The notes below the pieces were generated by a model. It made no database searches and was not told where the DNA came from. It saw only the letters and a program-made list of their open reading frames with translations. Positions 1 to 5,965 of a stretch of DNA of 64,000 nucleotides are shown one piece after another (positions within the stretch are counted from its first letter, which is position 1; every line of letters starts with the position of its first letter). The stretch comes from Chitinophaga pinensis. Lineage in GTDB: Bacteria > Bacteroidota > Bacteroidia > UBA4408. The stretch covers positions 1 to 64,000 of the forward strand of contig CAMAVS010000002.1 of NCBI GenBank assembly GCA_945861665.1, written 5' to 3'. The position numbers and the translations under genes were made by a program.

Positions 1-146
1 TGAATACATAAAAAATCAAATGCTAAAACTGTATGATTATACCAAATTTGCTGGGGTCAATTTGCTCCGGAAAACTGGGGTCAGTTTACTCCGAAGAAGT
101 GGGGTCAGTTTCGGGCGAAGAAGTGGGGTCTGTTTTGTCGGAATTT
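1..146. mobile_element. Partial end of an IS21-like insertion sequence (tandem 24-bp terminal repeats)
   Basis: Four tandem units start at 51, 75, 99 and 123 with an exact 24-bp period. Each begins with a (C/G)TGGGGTC core followed by a T-rich stretch, and three of the four carry a CCG/CGAA block. Serial short repeats with a GGGGTC (TGACCCC on the other strand) core are typical of IS21-family ends; that family assignment is from memory of the family. No transposase is visible, because the element would extend left of the window. The inner edge lies near 140-146, where the repeat decays. An array of host-derived repeats is an alternative. Confidence 0.5.
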
Positions 147-417
147 CCAATAAGTTCAACCCTACTTTTGGACTGTTTTCACTAATGCTATCGGATAGTA
201 ATTTACCATTATCTAAAACCCTTTTTGCACTTCCTAATTGTACATTAAAATAGTTGGCGCTTACTTCTATTCGTTTTAAGGCTGTACCGTATTCTAATTT
301 CAAACTATGAGTGTAAACTGCATAATCTAAGATGTCGGTCAACACGTCTAAATGTTTGTTTAAAAAATTCTCAAGTAGCTGTATAGGGAAATTAAAGTAT
401 TTAATGTCATTTCCCAT
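37..417 (-). pseudogene. Truncated mobile-element protein whose C-terminus reads through an IS end
   Basis: A 126-aa frame starts at the ATG at 417, overlapping the preceding nuclease gene by 11 nt, which supports this start over the upstream in-frame ATG. Residues 1 to about 90 look like a normal soluble protein. I recall similar uncharacterised proteins in Bacteroidota mobile elements, which are longer. The last ~35 residues are translated from the 24-bp IS-like repeats and show an 8-aa period rich in Leu, Thr, Pro, Arg and Lys. This suggests that an insertion replaced the original 3' end. Function unknown; whether it is expressed cannot be told. Confidence 0.6.
51..146 (+). repeat. Four tandem 24-bp repeats
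   Basis: Units begin at 51, 75, 99 and 123 without gaps. The first three share the GGGGTCA core; the fourth diverges to GGGGTCT. On the minus strand they encode an 8-residue periodic peptide (LTPLLRSK-like) that forms the C-terminus of the overlapping truncated gene. Confidence 0.85.
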
Positions 418-889
418 AGCCTTCAAACTTTTCAAAGTACCAATTATAAAAACTGTCAAAATCTTTTGCAATAAAGTAAACACCTCCAGCACGTTCAACT
501 TCCCTTTGATATTCTTTTTGAAAATTACTTTGCTTGTCCTTTCCTATCTTTACCTCTACTTTTACGGAGACACCTTTTATTGTTGCTGAAATATCGGCTG
601 TACCATTCTTTCCAGTTCCCTTAATCCATTTTATATTGCCAATGGTTCGGGTACGACCTAATACATCTTGAAAAGTTGTCCTGCAATCAAGTTGCCTTCC
701 TGTATTGTTTATTCTTTCAGCCTGTCCGTTGTGGAGGTTAATAAAATCAATGATGCATTTGGTTAATCCGTTCGCTGTTTTATCTGTATAGCTATGTATT
801 ACCCTTGCATAATCGGGAATAGTTGGATAGCGTTGTTTGTTTTGTTTAAGACACAATTCTTTAAGAATTGCTATGGCATTAGTTTTCAT
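407..889 (-). CDS. PD-(D/E)XK-like (VRR-NUC type) nuclease of a mobile element
   Basis: A 160-aa protein. The C-terminal half has the layout of a small PD-(D/E)XK nuclease: GTADI (metal-binding Asp), then EVKIGKDKQS (E-x-K, then Gln), then a helix with QREVERAGG and a strand ending YFIAKDF. This matches VRR-NUC/Holliday-junction-resolvase-like proteins common in phages and integrative elements. I chose the ATG at 889 because a GGAGG motif lies about 7 nt upstream and the preceding 58-aa ORF stops just inside this start; an ATG at 904 is also in frame. The role is probably DNA processing for the element. Family assignment is from motifs only. Confidence 0.65.
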   Translation of the reverse strand: MKTNAIAILKELCLKQNKQRYPTIPDYARVIHSYTDKTANGLTKCIIDFINLHNGQAERINNTGRQLDCRTTFQDVLGRTRTIGNIKWIKGTGKNGTADISATIKGVSVKVEVKIGKDKQSNFQKEYQREVERAGGVYFIAKDFDSFYNWYFEKFEGYGK

Positions 890-1055
890 AATAAGCCCCT
901 CCATTAGCTGCTACATTGATTAATATAGAAAATGATTCGGGGCTTATTTTAAAGCGTTCGGCAAGTTTTAGAACTAAGTGCCTATTCATTGCTTTTAAAT
1001 GTGGCACAGCCTTTAAAAAGGTGTATACATTCGTAACTTTGTCGCTGTTATTCAT
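879..1055 (-). CDS. Small 58-aa protein in an overlapping mobile-element operon
   Basis: The frame opens with ATG at 1055, overlapping the stop of the upstream HTH gene by 8 nt, and ends with TAA at 879-881, overlapping the start of the nuclease gene by 11 nt. The tight overlaps at both ends indicate translational coupling and are the main reason to call it a gene. The peptide starts MNNSDKVTNVYTFLKAVPHL, is predicted mostly helical and contains an HLVLKLAERFKIS segment that could be a helix-turn-helix. I do not recognise a family. Confidence 0.55.
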   Translation of the reverse strand: MNNSDKVTNVYTFLKAVPHLKAMNRHLVLKLAERFKISPESFSILINVAANGGAYYEN

Positions 1056-1347
1056 CATTACCTCCCTTGTCTTTCCCTAATAAGATTAAAGCCGAATCAA
1101 TATCGCTTCTGCGATATAGGACACGATTACCTATGCCGAATGGCACTAGTTTAGACTTTTTTTGCCAATTCCATAAGGTCGATAAATCGACTTTCAATAG
1201 CTCTGCAACTTCATTTCGTGTGAGCCATACCGTTGGTTCTTTCGGTTGAAAATTTTGTTTGAGTTCTGTTAGTTGATTTTGAAGCCCCTCAAATAAGCTT
1301 GTTATTTGTTCCGGTGTAACTTCGTGTAAGATTGTTGAATTTTTCAT
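1048..1347 (-). CDS. Excisionase-type helix-turn-helix protein
   Basis: A 99-aa protein. Residues about 40-90 form a MerR-like/HTH_17 DNA-binding domain: WLTRNEVAELLKVDLSTLWN followed by a basic turn, GNRVLYRRSDID and a short helix. The N-terminal 35 residues look like a coiled coil with a QNQLTELKQNF segment. Small HTH_17 proteins next to tyrosine recombinases usually act as excisionases or as regulators of the element. It begins a run of four genes joined by overlaps and lies downstream of the integrase on the same strand. Confidence 0.8.
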   Translation of the reverse strand: MKNSTILHEVTPEQITSLFEGLQNQLTELKQNFQPKEPTVWLTRNEVAELLKVDLSTLWNWQKKSKLVPFGIGNRVLYRRSDIDSALILLGKDKGGNDE

Positions 1348-1424
1348 TTGCCTTTTTTAAAGTTTAGGCAAAGAAACTTCTGTTAGTGGGGGAGAAAAAA
1401 GGGCGTTAGTGGGCGTTTTGTGGG

Positions 1425-2081
1425 TTATTTGTCGCCTTTCAATTTATTGCAATAGGTTGTGTAATGATTGTTAAGAATAGTTAGTTGATTTTCATAATTA
1501 TTAGGTTTGTTAATTTTCGCTTTGCTAAAATCAAAGCTGAATTTTTTTGTAATAAACTCTTTGTATTTATCCTTACCAAAATTAAAAACATAGTGGTCTT
1601 TAGTATTGTGTTCTAAATACAACCAAATATTAATAAACTTTTGTTTTTGAGCGGTTGCATTATAATTTTCCGCTAAATAATTAAATAAATCAAAACTCTC
1701 TTTATTCCAAATATTAACATCGTATTCGGACGTTTCATTAAAAGCTATCCTGATTTTTGGTTGATGTGGTTTAAATGTTTCAATTTGTTCGTTGTAATAT
1801 GAAATGCAATCCTGCCAACTCAAAAACAAAGCACTTTCCTTTTCTTTATATGCCTCTTCTTTAAGTTTAATAACCCTTTTAGCTATCCTTTCAATGACTT
1901 GATTCGCTTTGGTAATTTGATTGCGTAAATAATCAATGTAAAGCTCCTTAGTATTTGCACTTTTTATTAATTCGCATTCTTTAATAGTGTTTGTTCTGCC
2001 CCTATTGATTTTTTCCCTGATAGGGCATTCATTACATAATTCGTTGATATCTGTAATAAAGTTTTCGTGACATTTTTTCAT
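1425..2081 (-). CDS. Hypothetical protein coupled to the integrase
   Basis: A 218-aa soluble protein of unknown family. The N-terminus has a compact Cys pattern (C4, then C-x2-C and another Cys within about 35 residues) that might bind metal. Residues about 55-80 look like a coiled coil, and the C-terminal half is rich in aromatic and Lys/Asn residues. Its ATG overlaps the integrase stop by 4 nt (ATGA), so the two are translated from one message. Such accessory proteins are often found behind Bacteroidota tyrosine recombinases, but I cannot assign a function. Confidence 0.7.
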   Translation of the reverse strand: MKKCHENFITDINELCNECPIREKINRGRTNTIKECELIKSANTKELYIDYLRNQITKANQVIERIAKRVIKLKEEAYKEKESALFLSWQDCISYYNEQIETFKPHQPKIRIAFNETSEYDVNIWNKESFDLFNYLAENYNATAQKQKFINIWLYLEHNTKDHYVFNFGKDKYKEFITKKFSFDFSKAKINKPNNYENQLTILNNHYTTYCNKLKGDK

Positions 2082-3319
2082 ATCTTATGTGCCTTTTTCT
2101 TAGGGTTATTTAAATATTCTTCCAATAGTAAGGCTTTGTCACTATCACTTTTGCCTATATACTCCAAAAACATTTTTTCAGTACTATGTCCCGTTGCACT
2201 AATTAATAATGAAGTGGGTATGCGTCCGTAGTTATTTGTCGAAAAGCTCCTGCGTCCAATATGTGAACTCACTAATTGCCACTTTTCAAAAATCCCAGTT
2301 TCTTTGCGCTTTGTTTTGGGGTTCTTACGACTGCCCTTTGTTTTTTGGGTTAATCCGGCAAGTTTACAAACGTCTTTCACATACTCATTATACCTTTGGT
2401 CACTTATCTGTCGAGGGAAATCCCCTTTTCTCTTTTTGAGTATTGACATAACCTTTTTGCTTAATGGTACAGTCATTATTTTACCAGTTTTTACCTGTGT
2501 AAATTCAATAAGAGGTTTCGTGTTTTGGTATCTTATCTGCTCCTTAGTAAAGCGCAAGAAGTCCGAAACCCTTTGCCCTGTTTCACAGCTTATAATTAGC
2601 CAGTCCCTTGCGTTCGTTAAATATTCAGCATCTAATTTATTAGTGTTTTCAAGAAGTTTAAGTTCGTCAGGAGTTAAGTATAATTTCTCAACAGGCAAAT
2701 ATGTTGTGGTAATGTTATCTAATTTAGAACTGGTTTCAATGTCATTTTCACTACGTGCGTGGTAACAAATAGTCTTTATGAAATTAATTGTTCTTGCTAT
2801 TGTATTAGGCGCATAGTTTTCTTTTAAACAGTATGATTCAAACTTCAACTTGAAATTAGCATTAACATCCTTGATTAAATATTCCAATTTTGTTTCCTTT
2901 TCAAACCTTTCTATTAGGTGTTTTACTACTTTAAGCTTTTTACAACTTGCTATACTAATATCGTTTTTTTTGTGCAAGGCGTAATAATCAAAGTAATGAA
3001 CCAACCTATTTGAAACTTCAATTATCGGTGCAGGTGGGTTAATAAAAGCTTTTAACCATTTAGAGTTTATTTCCAGTTTATTTGTGCTTTCATTGTAATG
3101 AGCTAATAAGTCGCCACGAAAGTCGACTAAATCTTTATTTAGTTTTTTTAAGCTCATATCGGTTAAGCTCTTTGGCTGCCCTTTGGAAGCACTCCAATCC
3201 TTTGAATTTATAAGGAAGTTAGTTTTTGCGCTTATGTCTATTAAACGCCCTTCTTTAAACCTTACATAGATACTGGAAGTTTCCGAGTTGCCTCGAATAA
3301 TGAATTTTATTGTTGCCAT
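2078..3319 (-). CDS. Tyrosine-type site-specific recombinase (integrase)
   Basis: A 413-aa Bacteroidota-type integrase. It has an N-terminal arm-binding domain, a SAM-like core-binding domain (about 95-195) and a catalytic domain (about 215-400). The catalytic residues are all visible: Arg250 (ETGQRVSDF), Lys277 (QVKTGK), His353 and Arg356 (SHIGRRSF), His378 (TGHST) and the nucleophile Tyr387 (LEYIG). I start it at MATIKF (3319) rather than at an ATG 36 nt upstream, because homologues start there and the extra residues look non-coding. It would catalyse integration and excision of the element on its left. As usual, it sits at the element edge facing inward, so the attachment site should lie just to its right. 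Confidence 0.93.
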   Translation of the reverse strand: MATIKFIIRGNSETSSIYVRFKEGRLIDISAKTNFLINSKDWSASKGQPKSLTDMSLKKLNKDLVDFRGDLLAHYNESTNKLEINSKWLKAFINPPAPIIEVSNRLVHYFDYYALHKKNDISIASCKKLKVVKHLIERFEKETKLEYLIKDVNANFKLKFESYCLKENYAPNTIARTINFIKTICYHARSENDIETSSKLDNITTTYLPVEKLYLTPDELKLLENTNKLDAEYLTNARDWLIISCETGQRVSDFLRFTKEQIRYQNTKPLIEFTQVKTGKIMTVPLSKKVMSILKKRKGDFPRQISDQRYNEYVKDVCKLAGLTQKTKGSRKNPKTKRKETGIFEKWQLVSSHIGRRSFSTNNYGRIPTSLLISATGHSTEKMFLEYIGKSDSDKALLLEEYLNNPKKKAHKI

Positions 3320-3499
3320 TGTACAAATGTACAATTCTCCCCATACTTTCCCCACATTTTCCCCACATAATTAAATTTATTTCAATCTCATTAAATTAGT
3401 AGTACATTTGTTAACTCCCTTTTATTATTGATTCTATAAAGGTAGTTGAGGTTTTAGTGGTATTTGCCAAAAACCCTAATTGAGTGTATTGTGGTGCGA

Positions 3500-3629
3500 T
3501 ATTCTCCACTAAAATAAGCCATAACTATTTAAAAAACTAAACGGTTATGGCTTATTTGATCACCAATTTATTCGACATTTTTCCCATAACTTGTAAATTA
3601 CTTTCTTGTGAAACCAAATGTGGAGAATA
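3500..3629. repeat. Flanking 10-bp inverted repeat
   Basis: TATTCTCCAC at 3500-3509 and its reverse complement at 3620-3629 flank the 14-bp inverted repeat. Pairs of short sites like this could be integrase arm sites; that role is inference. Confidence 0.4.
3512..3557. repeat. Perfect 14-bp inverted repeat with 18-bp loop
   Basis: The left arm AAATAAGCCATAAC (3512-3525) is exactly complementary to the right arm at 3544-3557. There is no strong T-tract, so a plain terminator is less likely than a recombination or regulatory site, though a bidirectional terminator is possible. Confidence 0.75.
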
Positions 3630-3669
3630 GCTTTTGAGAATAAACGCTTAGAAACAGTTTTCCAGTCTC

Positions 3670-4008
3670 CTAATTCTTCTTCTCTAGCAAATTCATTTTC
3701 TCAGCAAAATACTGGCAAAAATCTTTCATATCGCCTGCCATTTTATCTTCGCCTGTAGCACGCTCAAAGGTACCTGCCATACTTAACAGTGTTTGATGAA
3801 AAAACAATTTCATTTCATCCACCATCATATCTTTTGTCCATAAATCTATTTTCAAAGTATTGTTTTCTTTTGGGTCCCACACGGCTAACATCACTGCTTT
3901 GCTCGGTATTTTACCAACCACACCCGAATCGGTTGCTTCCCAATCAATGCTTTCGGGTAAGTTATTTTGGTCGAGTTTAATGGTGAAATTTATTTCGGAA
4001 GTTTTCAT
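3670..4008 (-). CDS. gldC: Gliding motility protein GldC
   Basis: A 112-aa cytoplasmic protein matching GldC in length and sequence, e.g. SEINFTIKLDQNNLPESIDW at the start and a C-terminal helical segment with MKDFCQYFAEKMN. GldC is associated with Bacteroidota gliding; its biochemical role is not settled. I chose the ATG at 4008 because homologues start MKTSEI; the frame extends 23 codons upstream into the end of gldB. It follows gldB on the same strand by about 10 nt, the standard gldB-gldC arrangement, so the two are probably co-transcribed. Confidence 0.9.
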   Translation of the reverse strand: MKTSEINFTIKLDQNNLPESIDWEATDSGVVGKIPSKAVMLAVWDPKENNTLKIDLWTKDMMVDEMKLFFHQTLLSMAGTFERATGEDKMAGDMKDFCQYFAEKMNLLEKKN

Positions 4009-4018
4009 AGTATGCTTG

Positions 4019-5068
4019 TTATTTAGCAGGTTTATATTTTGATTGTGAAAGTATTTTTTGGGCATCTTGTTCGGCAAACAATGCTTCTAGCGAAATGTCG
4101 GATTTTGTATTCATATAAGCCCTCACTATTTGCCAACCTAGCCAAACACCAATTTTAGGAGGCGAATCGCGGGGCAAACCCGATGTAAAGGGGGCATCGT
4201 TCAAAAACCTCATATTCTCTCCGTAGTTAGTTGAGAACAACAGTTTTTTATCGATAAAGTATGCCCATATTTGAGCCTCGCTGAGTTTTGCCCAGTCGTT
4301 TTGTTTTTTCGAATAGCCCATTTTTAGCGAGTCGTGCGCAGCGGGAAAAACAGCATCTAGTGCATACATAATTTTTCCTTCGTGAATAATTTGTGAAAGC
4401 AAATCGGCCTTCTTAATGTCGGATTCAAATTCAGTTGAAATCCACGATTTTAGCCCATCTATTGCAATGTATTCTTTGCGCATTAAGTTAGTCCTGTATT
4501 TTGGCAACTGCATCAGTTGATAATATTTATAATCTGCCCCCAGGTACATATCCAAACCAACTCCAAGCGTAGTATCATCGGCAATAATGGCATAATTAAA
4601 CCCCGAAACATAGGTAACTACCTGCGGAATAAGCTTATTGGGAAAATAATAGTTATAGTGCTTGAAGGCGTCAATAAGTTCTTTGTTTAATTCATCCGTA
4701 TTCGGGTATTTATTTTTAACATCCCCATATACAATACGCATATCATTGTCCAATAAAAAAGCAGTTAAACTGTTTGCATAAGAAGGCGACTCTGGAGAGC
4801 CAATTTTTATAATGTTTGCACCAAAGCGATCAACAAAATTTCCATATTTGTTTCGTAAAATGTTTATGTCGGCAACTTCTACAGGGCACCTAAGGATAAA
4901 TAAATCATTGTCGAAACGCTTACAATTAAGCGAAAGTTTAATGCTGGAAACGTTTACCTCCAATTTGTTTTGGTTGCACGAACAACACAATAAAAACATA
5001 AAACCCGATATTCGGAGCAAGCCCTTTCTTAAACTTGAAATTATGCTTACTTTTGTAGATAATGCCAT
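4019..5068 (-). CDS. gldB: Gliding motility lipoprotein GldB
   Basis: A 349-aa lipoprotein. A basic N-terminus and short hydrophobic stretch lead to a Cys-rich lipobox (LLCCSC, acylated Cys probably residue 31). The body has GldB hallmarks such as the NDLFIL segment, YGNFVDRFG and the C-terminal IGVWLGWQIVRAYM block. GldB is needed for gliding in Flavobacterium and works in the cell envelope; its exact role is unknown. It is divergent from the PorT-like gene with only 21 bp between start codons, and gldC follows it. Confidence 0.92.
   Translation of the reverse strand: MALSTKVSIISSLRKGLLRISGFMFLLCCSCNQNKLEVNVSSIKLSLNCKRFDNDLFILRCPVEVADINILRNKYGNFVDRFGANIIKIGSPESPSYANSLTAFLLDNDMRIVYGDVKNKYPNTDELNKELIDAFKHYNYYFPNKLIPQVVTYVSGFNYAIIADDTTLGVGLDMYLGADYKYYQLMQLPKYRTNLMRKEYIAIDGLKSWISTEFESDIKKADLLSQIIHEGKIMYALDAVFPAAHDSLKMGYSKKQNDWAKLSEAQIWAYFIDKKLLFSTNYGENMRFLNDAPFTSGLPRDSPPKIGVWLGWQIVRAYMNTKSDISLEALFAEQDAQKILSQSKYKPAK
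5048..5055 (+). promoter_or_regulatory. -7 element for the PorT-family gene
   Basis: TACTTTTG on the plus strand fits TAnnTTTG, 35 nt upstream of the ATG at 5090. It lies inside the first codons of gldB, so the two divergent promoters overlap. Confidence 0.55.
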
Positions 5069-5082
5069 TATAAACTTTACAG

Positions 5083-5090
5083 CAAAAATA
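5083..5090 (-). promoter_or_regulatory. -7 element for gldB-gldC
   Basis: TATTTTTG on the minus strand matches TAnnTTTG and lies 15 nt upstream of the gldB ATG. Its last base overlaps the ATG of the divergent gene, so the two promoters interlock. Confidence 0.55.
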
Positions 5091-5857
5091 TGAAAAAGAT
5101 AGTTACCTTACTATTAATAACAATAAGCTCAATTGGTTGTTTTGCTCAAGATGCCATTCCTGTAAGCGATGTTGCAAAAAAATTTCGTTTCGGATTAAAA
5201 GCAGCACCTTCAATATGCTGGCTTAAATCCGATGATGCACGATTTGAAAGAGGGAAAACAGTACTGAAATTCAACTATGGCCTTATCACAGAGTTTAGGT
5301 TAAATGATATAGCTTCATTTTCAACAGGTTTGGAAGTAATGTATGCTGGTGGCGGACTTAACTATACTGACAGCGTCTATCGCTCTACAAATAAGAAAAA
5401 TTATTTAACTGATCCTTTAACAGCTTTTCTTATTGAAAAACGTGAATATAAATTGCAGTACGTTAATGTTCCGCTTTCATTAAAAATGAAAACCAAAGAA
5501 ATAGGCTTATTAGCCTACTATGGTCAATTTGGTTTTGACCTTGGGGTTAGAGCTAAAGCGCGTGCTACAGATACGGGCTATTTAAATTTTACAAACAACA
5601 AAAGCATCGTTACGAGCATTGCAAAAGTAGAAGCGAAAGATGAAGTAGGGCTTTTTCGATTGGCTCTGAATATTGGACTTGGGGTGGAATACGGATTGGT
5701 TGGGAGTACTGTATTGGTTGCAGGAGTAAACTATAGCAATGGCTTTACAAACGCACTAAAAAACACTTCAACCGATTTAAGAAGTGCGGCCAACTATCAA
5801 GTTACTCAAAAAGCTACCTGCAATTTTATTGCCCTTACTGTAGGGGTAATTTTTTAG
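5090..5857 (+). CDS. PorT-family outer-membrane beta-barrel protein
   Basis: A 255-aa protein with a signal peptide (cleavage after CFAQ, about residue 20) and alternating hydrophobic strands throughout. It ends in an aromatic residue (VGVIF), the usual signature for insertion into the outer membrane. It looks like the PorT/OMP_b-brl_2 family, with repeated FxxGL strands and an internal YVNVPLSLKMK segment. PorT is a T9SS component in Porphyromonas; proximity to gldB and the SprE/PorW gene fits a T9SS role, but I cannot tell PorT from a related barrel. Confidence 0.75.
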   Translation: MKKIVTLLLITISSIGCFAQDAIPVSDVAKKFRFGLKAAPSICWLKSDDARFERGKTVLKFNYGLITEFRLNDIASFSTGLEVMYAGGGLNYTDSVYRSTNKKNYLTDPLTAFLIEKREYKLQYVNVPLSLKMKTKEIGLLAYYGQFGFDLGVRAKARATDTGYLNFTNNKSIVTSIAKVEAKDEVGLFRLALNIGLGVEYGLVGSTVLVAGVNYSNGFTNALKNTSTDLRSAANYQVTQKATCNFIALTVGVIF

Positions 5858-5874
5858 CTTAGCAACGTTACAGG

Positions 5875-5910
5875 AACAGGTATTGTTAAGCCCAATGCCT
5901 GTTTTTTATT
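5875..5910 (+). terminator. Rho-independent terminator after the PorT-family gene
   Basis: An 11-bp stem (5875-5885 with 5893-5903, one G-U pair), a 7-nt loop and a T-rich tail. Confidence 0.85.
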
Positions 5911-5965
5911 TTATAAACTATGAAAGTCGTACATATACTATTTTTGAAATTTTAGAGTTATTACA

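Larger units (their letters stand above)
3320..3669. other. Intergenic region at the probable element/chromosome boundary
   Basis: No gene is visible in these 350 bases. They hold two nested inverted repeats: a perfect 14-bp pair (3512-3525 with 3544-3557) inside a 10-bp pair (3500-3509 with 3620-3629). The position between the recombinase and the conserved gldC gene makes this the likely place for an attachment site or recombinase arm-binding sites. No tRNA gene is present, so integration was not into a tRNA here. Confidence 0.45.

Noticed and set aside
51-146. Tandem 24-bp units as a CRISPR array
   Set aside because: The units are contiguous with no unique spacers between them and there are no cas genes.
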